A stretch of 64,000 nucleotides of DNA from Janthinobacterium sp. LM6 (GCF_002002885.1 NZ_CP019510.1:310001-374000), one strand, 5' to 3'; counted from the stretch's first letter, positions 1 through 8,685 are shown. Notes: a model not told the origin generated them from the sequence alone. A program made the numbers and translations.

Positions 1-1
1 G

Positions 2-235
2 CTGGCGGAAAACCAGACGCGCCTGGCCTCGCTGCTGGAATCGGCGCGTCACGGCAACGCGGCCCTCGGCATCGCCACGACGCGCTACCAGGGCGGTGCC
101 GGCAGCTACCAGGCCGTGCTGGAAAACCAGCGCGCCTTGTACGATATCCGGCGCGAAACGCTGCTGGCGGAAACGGCGTCCTACATCGATGCGATTGCCC
201 TGTACAAGGCGCTGGGATGGGGGCACACTATGTGA
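2..235 (+). CDS. Outer-membrane efflux factor (TolC/NodT-type), C-terminal end
   Basis: This is the last 77 codons of a gene that begins before the window. The residues Y-Q-G-G-A-G-S-Y-Q-A-V-L-E, then an R-R-E-T-L-L-A-E-T heptad-like helix, and the ending A-L-Y-K-A-L-G-W-G are typical of the periplasmic coiled-coil end of TolC-like channels of RND or MacAB tripartite pumps, where ALG(G)GW near the C-terminus is the family hallmark. The family exports drugs or metabolites across the outer membrane with an inner-membrane pump and an adaptor, which would be encoded upstream. The reading frame stops at TGA 233-235. The substrate cannot be inferred from this fragment. Confidence 0.8.
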   Translation: MAENQTRLASLLESARHGNAALGIATTRYQGGAGSYQAVLENQRALYDIRRETLLAETASYIDAIALYKALGWGHTM

Positions 236-260
236 TCTTTTTAGCGCGGAAAGGCACGCG

Positions 261-836
261 ATGTTCACGCAAGGCAGCTGGCTCAATCCACCGGAAAACT
301 GGTCCGCCGACGGCGCGCAATTGCGCGTGACGACGGATGCGAACACGGATTTCTGGCGCAAGACCTCGTATGGTTTTATCCGCGACAGCGGCCATTTTTT
401 CGGCACTGAAATCCATGGCGATTTTACGGCGCAGCTGCACGTGGCGGCGCAGTATGCGGCGCTGTACGACCAGGCCGGCATGATGGTGCGCATCGACGCG
501 CAAAACTGGATCAAATGCGGCGTCGAATTTTCCGACGGCCAGCTCTTATTGAGCACGGTGTTGACGCAGGACAAATCCGACTGGGCCGTCAGCAGCGCGC
601 CCGCCATGCCGGACGGTTTCTGGCTGCGCGTGACGGTGGCGCAAGGCGTGATCCGCGTCCAGTATTCGACCGATGGCCAGCGCTGGCCGCTGCTGCGCCT
701 GGCACCATTTCCCGAGGCCGCCAGCTACCGCGTCGGACCCATGTGCTGCACGCCGGAACGGGGTGGCCTGGAGGTGGCGTTTTCCCGGTTTTCCATCGGT
801 CCGGCGCAGCAAAAAGGCTTGCATGATTTGAGTTAA
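261..836 (+). CDS. DUF1349 family protein (concanavalin A-like fold)
   Basis: The product has 191 residues. The start is set at ATG 261 because a GGAAAGG Shine-Dalgarno sequence lies at 249-255, and a longer reading frame from 96 would overlap the upstream efflux gene. Residues such as F-W-R-K-T-S-Y-G near 30, D-Q-A-G-M-M-V-R near 75 and W-L-R-V-T near 120 match the DUF1349 / YesU-like jelly-roll family. Members are often annotated 'regulation of enolase 1', but their biochemical role is not established. There is no signal peptide or membrane segment. It follows the efflux gene by 25 bp and could be co-transcribed. Family assignment is good; function is unknown. Confidence 0.8.
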   Translation: MFTQGSWLNPPENWSADGAQLRVTTDANTDFWRKTSYGFIRDSGHFFGTEIHGDFTAQLHVAAQYAALYDQAGMMVRIDAQNWIKCGVEFSDGQLLLSTVLTQDKSDWAVSSAPAMPDGFWLRVTVAQGVIRVQYSTDGQRWPLLRLAPFPEAASYRVGPMCCTPERGGLEVAFSRFSIGPAQQKGLHDLS

Positions 837-837
837 A

Positions 838-1236
838 TTAAACCACCCACGTTTCGTGCAGATGGCGCCACAGCAGCGTTCCAGCCGGTGTCTTCTCATA
901 CACGACGGTCGACAGCCGCTCCGTATTTTCTCCCCCCGGCAGCGATTGATACTCGCGGTAAGTCACGCTGGCGCCGGCGGCGTTGTCCTGGATCAATATC
1001 AGGTCGGAAATACGCATGATGAGGCCCGGACGGCTGCCGCCGGCGCCCTGGAAAAACGCCGTCAAGCCAGCATGATCGAGCTGCTTGCCGCCGGGCGACA
1101 CCATCGTGTAACCGGGCGAAAAACGCGCGAGCAAATCGGCGCAATGTTCGGGTGCCGTGGCTACGCCAGAGAGCCACTCGCGGATCAGCACATGCGTGGA
1201 TAACACGTCGTCAAAATAAGGATTCGTAGCGTTCAT
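838..1236 (-). CDS. NTF2-like / SnoaL-like (DUF4440-type) protein
   Basis: This 132-residue cytosolic protein has the cone-shaped NTF2-like pattern: an N-terminal helix region (H-V-L-I-R-E-W-L-S-G), a central stretch with H-A-G-L-T-A-F-F, and C-terminal strands ending L-L-W-R-H-L-H-E-T-W-V-V. The fold is used by small-molecule isomerases, polyketide cyclases and many uncharacterised proteins, so no substrate can be assigned. The start ATG overlaps the stop codon of the upstream MFS gene (ATGA, 1233-1236), which indicates translational coupling and a two-gene operon. Confidence 0.75.
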   Translation of the reverse strand: MNATNPYFDDVLSTHVLIREWLSGVATAPEHCADLLARFSPGYTMVSPGGKQLDHAGLTAFFQGAGGSRPGLIMRISDLILIQDNAAGASVTYREYQSLPGGENTERLSTVVYEKTPAGTLLWRHLHETWVV

Positions 1237-2654
1237 TTTTTGCTTGCTCCATGGTGATGTAAAAGGTCGAGAACGGCGCGGTTATCGATGCGCAGGCACA
1301 GCGCCAGCGGCAGCACGCACGAGACGGCGGCCAGCGCAAAACACCAGTGAAACACCTGCGCCGCGCGCGCATGCTGGGCGGGGTCGTCCAGCGTCGAAAT
1401 TCCCTGCGCCGCCAGCAAGCCGTTGAGCAGTACGCTCAGCAGCGCCACGCCCAGGCAAAATCCCAGCTGGCGGTTGATATTCCACACGGCGCTGGCCTGG
1501 CTCAGCTGCCCGTCCGGCGTGCGCAAAAACGCCGTGCTTTGCGCCGTGCTGCTGCACAAGCCGCCGCCAAAGCCCATCACGGCATACGCGCCGGCCAGCC
1601 AGAACAGCTGGCCCGCCGCATCCACCCGCAGCAGCATCAGCATGCCCGCCGCCTGCAGCAGCGCGCCAAAGATGAACAAGGGTTGCGGCCCCAAGCGGCG
1701 GTAGCTTTTACCCGTGAGCGAGATGGCCGCAAACGAGGCCAGCGCCCACGGCAGCATCAGCGCGCCCGCCGTCGATGCCGACATGCCCAGCACGCCCTGC
1801 AGGTACAGCATGGCCAGCAGGCTCACCCCCATGAACACGCCCGGCACCAGCAGGTACATCAGCATGGCGATGCGCAGCAGCGGTTCGGCGGCCAGGCGCA
1901 GGTTGAGCAGCGGCGTCGACTTGCGCAGCGCGCCGCGCACGTAGATCCAGGCGCAGGCGGCGCCCAGCGCCAGCACGCCGGCGCCAGCCAGGCCATCGCC
2001 GGGCGTGCCCAGCATCGTCAAGCCCAGCAACAGCAAAAGGATGGCTGTGCTGCCCGCCACAAGGCCGGCCACGTCGAGACGGGGCACGGCCGCGCGCGGC
2101 GGGTCGGGACGCAGCCAGCAGGCGGCCAGCAGCAGCGCCAGCGCGGCAAACGGCACGTTCAAATAAAAAATCCAGCGCCACGACAGGCTGTCGACGATCA
2201 CGCCGCCCAAGGCGGGCGACAGGGCGGGCGCCAGCAAGCCCACCAGCATGATGACGGACGACAGGCCGGGGCGCTCGGCCGGCTGATACAGCTGGTAAGT
2301 CATGCTTTGCCCCAGCGGGATCAGCAAGCCGCCGCCCAGGCCCTGCACGCAGCGCCAGGCGATCAGCGCCTCGATCGAGGGCGCCAGGCCGGCGCCGATG
2401 CTGGCGCATAAAAAAGTTAGCAACGATGCCATGAACACGGTTTTGCTGCCATAATAGGCAGCCAGCCAGGCGCTGGCGGGGATGACGATGGTCAGGCCAA
2501 GGATGTAGGCGGTGCTGATCCAGGCCAGCTGCGCCACCGAGGCGTGCAGGGCATGGCCGATGTCGGGATAGGCGACGCTGGTGATGAACATGTTGATCAG
2601 GTCGACGAAAAACCCCAGCAGATAGATGGCCGCGACCTTTTTGCGATAGTCCAT
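1233..2654 (-). CDS. MFS transporter, DHA2 (EmrB/QacA) type, 14 transmembrane segments
   Basis: This 473-residue inner-membrane protein has about 14 hydrophobic segments. The opening (L-G-F-F-V-D-L-I-N-M-F, then A-Y-P-D-I-G) carries a charged residue in TM1 as in proton-coupled DHA2 exporters. Motif C-like W-R-W-I-F-Y-L-N-V-P-F is present near residue 160 and marks drug/proton antiporters. Adjacent genes support an export unit under LysR control: a divergent LysR regulator starts 127 bp away, and an NTF2-like gene overlaps the 3' end. The substrate is unknown. Confidence 0.88.
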   Translation of the reverse strand: MDYRKKVAAIYLLGFFVDLINMFITSVAYPDIGHALHASVAQLAWISTAYILGLTIVIPASAWLAAYYGSKTVFMASLLTFLCASIGAGLAPSIEALIAWRCVQGLGGGLLIPLGQSMTYQLYQPAERPGLSSVIMLVGLLAPALSPALGGVIVDSLSWRWIFYLNVPFAALALLLAACWLRPDPPRAAVPRLDVAGLVAGSTAILLLLLGLTMLGTPGDGLAGAGVLALGAACAWIYVRGALRKSTPLLNLRLAAEPLLRIAMLMYLLVPGVFMGVSLLAMLYLQGVLGMSASTAGALMLPWALASFAAISLTGKSYRRLGPQPLFIFGALLQAAGMLMLLRVDAAGQLFWLAGAYAVMGFGGGLCSSTAQSTAFLRTPDGQLSQASAVWNINRQLGFCLGVALLSVLLNGLLAAQGISTLDDPAQHARAAQVFHWCFALAAVSCVLPLALCLRIDNRAVLDLLHHHGASKK

Positions 2655-2726
2655 GGTGCTCCGAATGGCAAACGGCCAGCTTAAGCGCCCGGCGCCATTT
2701 GCGTAACGGGCCAGCCCCGATTACAC

Positions 2727-2745
2727 TGTCAAAGAAATTTTGACA
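2727..2745. promoter_or_regulatory. Candidate LysR operator palindrome
   Basis: TGTCAAA-GAAAT-TTTGACA is a perfect 7-bp inverted repeat with a 5-bp spacer. It lies in the 127-bp gap between the divergent MFS and LysR genes and contains the T-N11-A pattern that LysR-type proteins prefer. It is the most symmetric sequence in the gap, so it is the likely site for autoregulation and control of the MFS gene. Binding is inferred. Confidence 0.6.
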
Positions 2746-2781
2746 AACCGCTGGAATCCGCATGTTTACTCATTTTTATTT

Positions 2782-3684
2782 ATGATCAGTCTCGACCGCC
2801 TGGGTATTTTTATCGCCATCGTCGACGCCGGCTCGCTGACGGCCGCCGCCGCCGTGCTGGGCCAGAGCAAGGCCGTCGTCAGTTTTAACTTGAAACAGCT
2901 GGAAGCGGAGCTGGGCGTGTCGCTGCTGACGCGCAGCACGCGCAGCCTGGCGCTGACCGACGTGGGACGGCGCTTTTACGAGGATTGCCAGCGCGTGCTG
3001 AGCGAAGCCCAGGGCGCCATCGAGACGGCGCGCCAGGGGCACCAGGGCTTGCGCGGCACCCTGCGCCTGACCACCACCGTCGAATACGGCAGCCGTACGG
3101 TGATCCCCGCGCTGATCGCCTTTGCCGCCGCCCATCCGCAGCTGCAGATCCAGCATTCCTCGTCGTCCTCGCATGAAGACCTGATCTCGGGCGGCTACGA
3201 CCTGGCCATCCGCATGGGTTCCCTCAACGATTCGAGCTACCGCGCCGCGCTGATCGAGCCGTATGCGATCTGGCCCGTCGCCTCGCCCGCCTACCTGGCC
3301 AGCCTGCCCGGCCGGGACATCGCCACCTTGTCCGACTTGCAGCGCGCGCGCTGGCTGGCGCACAGCCGCCTCGCTACGCCCCTGCGCTGGGACGTGCACA
3401 CGCCGGACGGCCCCGCCGCCTTCGTCGCGCAGGACGACGCCGCCATCCATTCCGACTCCGCCTCGGCCCTGCTGGGCTTTGCCCTGGGCGGCTGCGGCGT
3501 GGCCCTGCTGCCGCAATGGCAGGTGGAAGGGGAGGTGCGCGCGGGACGCCTGCGCCGCCTGCTGCCCGACGTCGTCTTCCCGGAACAGGGCGTGTATGCC
3601 GTGTATCCGAACACCCAGCATATTGCGGAAAAAGTGCGCGCCTTTATCGACTTCTTGCGCGTGTTCGTCGGTACGCCGGATTGA
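2782..3684 (+). CDS. LysR family transcriptional regulator
   Basis: The protein has 300 residues: an N-terminal winged helix-turn-helix (residues about 3-60, with G-S-L-T-A-A-A and L-E-A-E-L-G-V-S-L-L-T-R-S-T-R) and a C-terminal periplasmic-binding-protein-like effector domain. The start at ATG 2782 gives the normal LysR N-terminus; an in-frame upstream start at 2740 would add 14 residues and run into the operator palindrome. It belongs to the large LysR branch with S-S-S-S-H-E-D-L in the effector domain (CrgA/AaeR-like). It is divergent from the MFS exporter and probably controls it. The effector is unknown. Confidence 0.9.
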   Translation: MISLDRLGIFIAIVDAGSLTAAAAVLGQSKAVVSFNLKQLEAELGVSLLTRSTRSLALTDVGRRFYEDCQRVLSEAQGAIETARQGHQGLRGTLRLTTTVEYGSRTVIPALIAFAAAHPQLQIQHSSSSSHEDLISGGYDLAIRMGSLNDSSYRAALIEPYAIWPVASPAYLASLPGRDIATLSDLQRARWLAHSRLATPLRWDVHTPDGPAAFVAQDDAAIHSDSASALLGFALGGCGVALLPQWQVEGEVRAGRLRRLLPDVVFPEQGVYAVYPNTQHIAEKVRAFIDFLRVFVGTPD

Positions 3685-3799
3685 TATGTCACTTCGTCAC
3701 TATTTGACAAAAATAACGGTTTCCAAGGGGCAAACGGGCGCCCCTTTCGTTTTGCACGGCCTACACTGAAGGGACGTTGTTCACCGATTGGAGACCATC

Positions 3800-4627
3800 A
3801 TGGCACATACATTGGCAGCAGTTTTCGCCGTGCGCGACATGGCCGAGCGCGCCCGGCACGACCTGATCACGGCGGGCTTTCCCGGCGCCAACATCCGCCT
3901 GCACGATGCGGGCAGTGACGACTTTTCCGCCACGGAAAACATCCGCCGCGACGACAGCGACAGCCTGCTCGACAGCGTCAAGCATTTCTTCACGGACCTG
4001 TTCGGCAGCCACGCCGACCGCCACATCTATGCGGAAGCCGTGCGGCGCGGGCATGTCGTGCTGACACTGGAAGGGGCGAGCGACGCCGATATCCAGCGCG
4101 CCACCGACCTCGTCGAGCGCTACGCGCCGCTCGACATCGATGCGCACGCCGAGCACTGGCGCGCCGGCGGCTGGCAGGGCGCGCCGCAAGACGACAGCGC
4201 GCGGCGCCAGGGCGCCAGCATGCAATCGGGCGCGCCATCGCAGCAGGGCGCGTCGACCGGCAACCTGAACGAGACGGCAGCATCGCAGCAATTTGCGGGC
4301 GGCATGGCGCCGCCGTCATCCGGCACGGGCGCCAACGCGCGCCGCTACCCCAGCGCCGACAACCTGCCGGGCACCAGCTACGACGACGAGCAGTACTACC
4401 GCAACCACTGGAGCGCCACCTATGTCGCCACCGGCGCGCGCTTCGAGGACTACGATCCCGCCTACCGCTATGGCCATTCGATGGCGAACAGCGACAGCTA
4501 CCGGGGCCGCCCGTGGGATGAAGTGGAAGCGGAGCTGCGTTCCACGTGGGAGCACACGTATCCGCAATCGGCGTGGGACAACTTCAAGGCGGCCATCAAA
4601 CACGGCTGGGAGCGCATCACGTCCTGA
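3800..4627 (+). CDS. Hypothetical stress-associated protein (YflT-like N-terminal domain)
   Basis: The product has 275 residues, with start ATG 3800 after a GGAG at 3790-3793. The first 115 residues (V-F-A-V-R-D-M-A-E-R-A, then L-I-T-A-G-F and a long acidic loop) resemble the domain of general stress protein YflT, a predicted ferredoxin-like fold often found with redox or membrane-stress genes. Residues 120-180 are a low-complexity Q/G/S/A linker. The C-terminal third is acidic and aromatic (Y-D-D-E-Q-Y-Y, W-D-E-V-E-A-E-L-R), a pattern seen in many betaproteobacterial proteins of unknown function. No signal peptide or catalytic motif was seen. Confidence 0.6.
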   Translation: MAHTLAAVFAVRDMAERARHDLITAGFPGANIRLHDAGSDDFSATENIRRDDSDSLLDSVKHFFTDLFGSHADRHIYAEAVRRGHVVLTLEGASDADIQRATDLVERYAPLDIDAHAEHWRAGGWQGAPQDDSARRQGASMQSGAPSQQGASTGNLNETAASQQFAGGMAPPSSGTGANARRYPSADNLPGTSYDDEQYYRNHWSATYVATGARFEDYDPAYRYGHSMANSDSYRGRPWDEVEAELRSTWEHTYPQSAWDNFKAAIKHGWERITS

Positions 4628-4650
4628 CGCGCGGCGAGGGGATGGCTCTG

Positions 4651-5706
4651 TCAGCGCCCCTCGTGCGTGAGCTTGAGGAAGTGGTTCAGGATGTGGAAGT
4701 GGTCTTCGAAGAATTGCTCTTCCATGGCCGGCAGGGCGCTCACCGGCACCCACTGCGCCAGCGCCGCATCGTCGGCCGCCGTCACGGCCGGCAGCTGGCG
4801 CGTCTTCAAGTCGAAGTAATGCGCATGCGTGATGGTGCGCCCGCGCTGGCTGCGGTCCGGATGGTCGAACACGGCCACGCCGACCAGCGCCTCGACCAGG
4901 GTGGGCGCCAGCACGCCCAGCTGGGTTTCTTCCGCCAGTTCGCGCAGGGCGCCCTGCAGCAGCCGTTCGCGCGGCTCCAGGAAGCCACCGGGCAGCGCCC
5001 ACAAGCCCTTGCCCGGATAGCCGCCGCGGCGCACCAGCAAGACGTGGCCGCCCGTCTGCACCAGCGCGTCGACGGTGGTGAAGATGGGCGGATACGGCGC
5101 CACGCGCCAGCGCGCCTTGTACGCTTCGATGGCGCGGTATTCCTGCACCAGCGGCGCGTACCACGGCAACAAGGTCCACGCTTTTAAGTACTGGCCGATG
5201 GCCGCCGGCAGCAGCTGCGCCACGGCGCTCAGCGACACGTCCACGTCTTCCGCCTCGAACAGCACGTTGCGGATGGCCGTCGCGCCGATGGGCGCACCGG
5301 GATCGATCTCCAGGTTGAGCAACTGCCAGTGCGGGAAATGGTGCAGATAATAACTGGTGGCGTCCTTGAAGCAGGCCACCAGGGTGACGCGCTGCACCGC
5401 GGGCACGGCGCCCGCCACAGCGCGCCGCACGGCGTCGGCCCACAGGCCATCGTCGTAGTAATCGCGCACGGCCACGTAATGCACGCGCGCGCGCTGCGCC
5501 TCGGGTAACGTTGCGGCGATCATGGCGGCCCGCTCCTGCCACGTAAACGGGTTTTTGGGACTGCGCGCATGGAAGGCGGAACCGAGCACCACCACGACGC
5601 TGGCGGCGGTGGCCAGCGCCTTCTGCAGCAAGCCCGCATGGCCATTGTGAAAAGGCTGGAAGCGGCCGATCAGGATGGCCGCGTCGGCGGAATAGGATAA
5701 GGTCAT
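4651..5706 (-). CDS. nadM: Bifunctional NMN adenylyltransferase / Nudix hydrolase
   Basis: The protein has 351 residues and two domains. Residues about 8-180 are a nucleotidyltransferase with G-R-F-Q-P-F-H-N-G-H (HxGH at 20-23) and a late G-A-T-A-I-R variant of the ISxTxxR motif; in the NadM family this converts NMN and ATP to NAD+. Residues about 200-340 are a Nudix domain (G-F-L-E-P-R-E ... R-E-L-A-E-E-T), and family members cleave ADP-ribose or related pyrophosphates. The Nudix box is slightly off: the Gly that usually follows E-E-T is replaced by Gln-Leu-Gly. The gene overlaps nadE by 4 bp, forming an NAD synthesis operon. Confidence 0.92.
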   Translation of the reverse strand: MTLSYSADAAILIGRFQPFHNGHAGLLQKALATAASVVVVLGSAFHARSPKNPFTWQERAAMIAATLPEAQRARVHYVAVRDYYDDGLWADAVRRAVAGAVPAVQRVTLVACFKDATSYYLHHFPHWQLLNLEIDPGAPIGATAIRNVLFEAEDVDVSLSAVAQLLPAAIGQYLKAWTLLPWYAPLVQEYRAIEAYKARWRVAPYPPIFTTVDALVQTGGHVLLVRRGGYPGKGLWALPGGFLEPRERLLQGALRELAEETQLGVLAPTLVEALVGVAVFDHPDRSQRGRTITHAHYFDLKTRQLPAVTAADDAALAQWVPVSALPAMEEQFFEDHFHILNHFLKLTHEGR

Positions 5707-7418
5707 GCGTCGTCTCCGGTGGGGTAGTGGGCGGCGATCGGCAATTGACGCCCGCTGCCAAACGCGCGCGAACGCACGCGGATGATGGGCGCCGCCTGGC
5801 GCCGTTTGTATTCATTGCGGGCGACCATGCCGAAGATGCGCGTCACCAGTGCGCGCCCCTCGTCCGTCTCGCGCAGCTGGTCGACCAGGGTCAAGGCTTG
5901 CGCGCTTTCTTGCGTCGGCAGGCGGCGTCCCTCGATATGCCATTTCAAGATTTCATCGAGCACGGGGTAGGGCGGCAAGCTGTCGGTGTCGCGCTGGCCC
6001 GGCGCCAGTTCCGCCGACGGGGGTTTGTCGAGCACGGCGACGGGGATCAGTTCGCGCCCGGCACTGGCGTTGAGGTGGCGCGACAGGGCGAACACCTCCG
6101 TTTTATACAGGTCGCCGATCAATCCCAGTCCCCCGTTCGTGTCGCCATACAGGGTGCAGTAGCCAACCGAGATTTCGCTCTTGTTGCCGGTGGTGAGCAG
6201 CAGGGCGCCGAAGGCGTTCGAGTATTCCATCAGGATGGTGCCGCGCACCCGCGCCTGCAGATTTTCCAGCGGCAGCCCTTGCAGCTTGCCGTCGAAGACT
6301 TGGGCATAGCCGGCTTCGTATTGCGCCACGATGTCGCGGATGGCATGCGTGCTCAAGGCGATGCCCAGGTTGGCGCACAGGGCGACGGAATCGGTGACGG
6401 AGCCGGCGCTGGAAAACACGGACGGCATGGTAATGGCCGCCACATTGTCGGCGCCCAGGGCTTCCACGGCCAAGGCCAGGGTCAGCGCCGAATCGATGCC
6501 GCCCGAGCAGCCGACGACGACTTGCGTAAAGCGGCAGCGGCGCGCGTAATCGCGCAAACCGAGCACGATCTGGCGCCGCGCAAATTCCACGGCGGGGATG
6601 CCGTCCGGGTCGGGCACGGGAAACGCCACGCCATCCGTGCGCGTAAAACCGCCGCCGGCAAAACGCAGCAGCTGGAAATCCTCGACGAAGCGGGCCGCCT
6701 CGAATTGCACGCCGAGGGTGGGGGACATGGCGAACGAGGCGCCGTCGAACACGAGCTGGTCCTGGCCACCCACCTGGTTGACGAAGAGCAAAGGCAAGTT
6801 CACGCGCGCGCAGGCGGCGCCGAACACGGCGTGGCGCTGCGCGCGCTTGCCGATGTCGGACGGGCTGGCGTTGATGCTGACGACCAGGTCGGGCCGCGCC
6901 GCGTGCAGGGATTCGAACGGATTGACGGCGTAGGCGCGGCCATCGTCGTTCCAGCCATCCTCGCAAATCATGAAACCGACCTTGCAGCCGGCGATATCGA
7001 GGGTGCAGGCGCCGGGCGGACCGGGCTCGAAATGCCGGCCCTCGTCGAAGATGCCGTAGGTCGGCAGCAGCTGCTTGTAGTATTCGGCGACGATATGCCC
7101 GTCGCGGATCGCCAGCAAGGCGTTGTACAGGGGCTTGCCGACGCCGGGATTGGGCCGCGCCGTGCCGATGACGGTGACCAGCGCAGGCCAGCGCGTGGAG
7201 GCCTCCAGCAACTGATTCAGCGCCTGCTGCATGTCGCGCAGGAAGGCGGCGTCCTCGAACAGGTCGCCCGGGTAATACGCGCACAGCGACAACTCGGGGC
7301 ACACGAGCAGGTCGGCGCCATCGCTGCTGGCGCGGCCCATGCGCACGATGATGGCGGCACAATTGGCGTCGAAGTCGCCCACGGTGGGATTCATCTGGGC
7401 GAGGGCGATGGTCAGCAT
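5703..7418 (-). CDS. nadE: Glutamine-dependent NAD+ synthetase
   Basis: The protein has 571 residues. The N-terminal nitrilase-like glutaminase domain carries the catalytic triad Glu42 (C-P-E-L-S), Lys115 (Y-Y-K-Q-L-L-P) and Cys152 (M-I-C-E-D-G-W). The C-terminal ammonia-dependent synthetase domain carries the PP-loop S-G-G-I-D-S at 305-310. It amidates nicotinic acid adenine dinucleotide to NAD+ using glutamine and ATP in the cytosol. It is the first gene of a two-gene operon with nadM, so the pair covers the last steps of de novo/Preiss-Handler synthesis and NMN salvage. Confidence 0.96.
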   Translation of the reverse strand: MLTIALAQMNPTVGDFDANCAAIIVRMGRASSDGADLLVCPELSLCAYYPGDLFEDAAFLRDMQQALNQLLEASTRWPALVTVIGTARPNPGVGKPLYNALLAIRDGHIVAEYYKQLLPTYGIFDEGRHFEPGPPGACTLDIAGCKVGFMICEDGWNDDGRAYAVNPFESLHAARPDLVVSINASPSDIGKRAQRHAVFGAACARVNLPLLFVNQVGGQDQLVFDGASFAMSPTLGVQFEAARFVEDFQLLRFAGGGFTRTDGVAFPVPDPDGIPAVEFARRQIVLGLRDYARRCRFTQVVVGCSGGIDSALTLALAVEALGADNVAAITMPSVFSSAGSVTDSVALCANLGIALSTHAIRDIVAQYEAGYAQVFDGKLQGLPLENLQARVRGTILMEYSNAFGALLLTTGNKSEISVGYCTLYGDTNGGLGLIGDLYKTEVFALSRHLNASAGRELIPVAVLDKPPSAELAPGQRDTDSLPPYPVLDEILKWHIEGRRLPTQESAQALTLVDQLRETDEGRALVTRIFGMVARNEYKRRQAAPIIRVRSRAFGSGRQLPIAAHYPTGDDA

Positions 7419-7512
7419 GGCGATCTTTCATTGGTTACGCTTGAAACCACTATCCTGCCTGAAAAATTTTCTGAGCGTACTGATGCAATCGTGCAAGCTT
7501 GCCGATTGCTTG

Positions 7513-8025
7513 CTACAAGGTCTTCAGCCAGGCCCGCAAGCGCGTGCGCGCATTCGCATACGGTGACGCCGTATTGAACTGGATCATGCGCCCCATCGTG
7601 TAGTGCGTGTACCAGGGCTGGCCATACAATTGCGCATCGTCATGGGCGTCGATCAGCGCCAGCAGTTGGTTTTTCGCCTGTTCCAGACGCTGCAGCAAGT
7701 CGTCCATGCTGAGGCCAGCATAGTCGGCATAGAAGCGCTGCGCCAGAGCGCCGAGAGCGTTCCACGTGAAACCTTCGGCGGGAAAGACGATGTCGGCCAT
7801 ACTTTTTCCGTCGCGCAGCTGCGCGTGCCAGTGCAGGACCAGCTCATTCCAGCCCACCAGGTAGGCGAGCAGATCGCACACGCTCATGCGCGTGCCTTTC
7901 ACTTGCCCCTCCAGCACGGGATCGCGCGCCAAGGCCTGCGGCACGCGTGCCAGCTCCTGCGCCAGTTTCGCGTACGTAGTGGTAATCGCCTCGACCAGTT
8001 CCTGCTTGCTGTTCGGGATCGCCAT
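7513..8025 (-). CDS. ClbS/DfsB family (DUF1706) four-helix-bundle protein
   Basis: The protein has 170 residues. The opening (I-P-N-S-K-Q-E-L-V-E-A-I), the central D-L-L-A-Y-L-V-G-W-N-E-L-V and the late G-R-M-I-Q-F-N-T-A-S-P-Y are characteristic of ClbS/DfsB, a DinB-like fold. ClbS protects colibactin producers by hydrolysing the cyclopropane warhead; most homologues have no known substrate. The start ATG shares one base with the TGA of the ArsR-rhodanese gene (TGATG at 8023-8027), so translation is coupled. A parS-like 14-mer lies inside the gene at 7759-7772. Confidence 0.85.
   Translation of the reverse strand: MAIPNSKQELVEAITTTYAKLAQELARVPQALARDPVLEGQVKGTRMSVCDLLAYLVGWNELVLHWHAQLRDGKSMADIVFPAEGFTWNALGALAQRFYADYAGLSMDDLLQRLEQAKNQLLALIDAHDDAQLYGQPWYTHYTMGRMIQFNTASPYANARTRLRAWLKTL
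7759..7772. other. parS-like site (outlying)
   Basis: GTTCCACGTGAAAC has the same core as the sites near 56-57 kb. It differs from a perfect palindrome at one position pair. It lies inside the ClbS-like gene, about 37 kb from the candidate origin, and could be a real outlying ParB site or chance. Confidence 0.5.
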
Positions 8026-8669
8026 CACGCCGCCCGGATCACCGGCAAGCCGGCCGCCTGCCAGTCGTCGTAGCCGCTGCCGAGGCGGCGCGCAGGCAAG
8101 CCGTGCTGGCGCAGGGCCGCCACGGCCTGCACGGACAGCACGCAATACGGGCCGCGGCAGTAGGCGGCGATCTCTGCGTTCGCGGGCAATTCGCCCAGGC
8201 GGCGCTGCAAGTCGTCAAACGGAATATTGATCGCCCCGGGCAAGTGGCCGGCGGCAAATTCCTGCGCGGGCCGCACGTCGAGCACGGTGATGCTGGCTTC
8301 CTGCATGCGTTCCAGCAACTCATCGCCCGTGATCGCTTCCACGTGCTCGCCCCGGCCCAGCGCCTGCAATTCGCTGCGCTGGTGCTGCGCATACAGCTCC
8401 AGCGCATCGAGCAACTGCATCACAGGGCCGCTGCCCAGGCGGTACAGCACGCGCTTGCCGTCACGCCGCGCCAGCACGAAACCGGCGCGCCGCAGCTGCT
8501 GCAAATGCTGCGAGGTATTCGCCACGGACAGGCCCGTCAACTCCACCAGCTGCTCCACCGCATATTCGCCGTGCGCGATCTGTTCGAGCAGACGCAAACG
8601 CGGCGCGCTGCCTAAAATATGGGCAAACCCGGCGGAACCGGCAAGCAATTCGATATCGGCATTTTTCAT
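8025..8669 (-). CDS. ArsR family regulator fused to a rhodanese domain
   Basis: The protein has 214 residues. Residues about 10-95 form an ArsR winged helix (L-S-V-A-N-T-S-Q-H-L-Q-Q-L-R-R-A-G-F recognition region). It lacks the ELCVCD metal site of classic ArsR. Residues about 115-210 form a rhodanese domain with active-site loop C-R-G-P-Y-C, so sensing of sulfane sulfur or a redox signal is more likely than metal. An upstream in-frame start at 8705 would lie inside the operator palindrome, so ATG 8669 is preferred, although it has no clear Shine-Dalgarno sequence. It is divergent from the DUF2938 gene and coupled to the ClbS-like gene. Confidence 0.9.
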   Translation of the reverse strand: MKNADIELLAGSAGFAHILGSAPRLRLLEQIAHGEYAVEQLVELTGLSVANTSQHLQQLRRAGFVLARRDGKRVLYRLGSGPVMQLLDALELYAQHQRSELQALGRGEHVEAITGDELLERMQEASITVLDVRPAQEFAAGHLPGAINIPFDDLQRRLGELPANAEIAAYCRGPYCVLSVQAVAALRQHGLPARRLGSGYDDWQAAGLPVIRAA

Positions 8670-8685
8670 TGACACGATGCTAGCA

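Noticed and set aside
4635-4663. CGAGGGG ... CCCCTCG as a terminator between the stress protein and nadM
   Set aside because: The stem is 7 bp around a 15-base loop, overlaps the nadM coding end and has no T-run on either strand.
5727-7577. 616-codon open frame on the plus strand opposite nadE
   Set aside because: nadE on the other strand has all catalytic residues; the plus-strand frame is low-complexity R/A/H/Q sequence.
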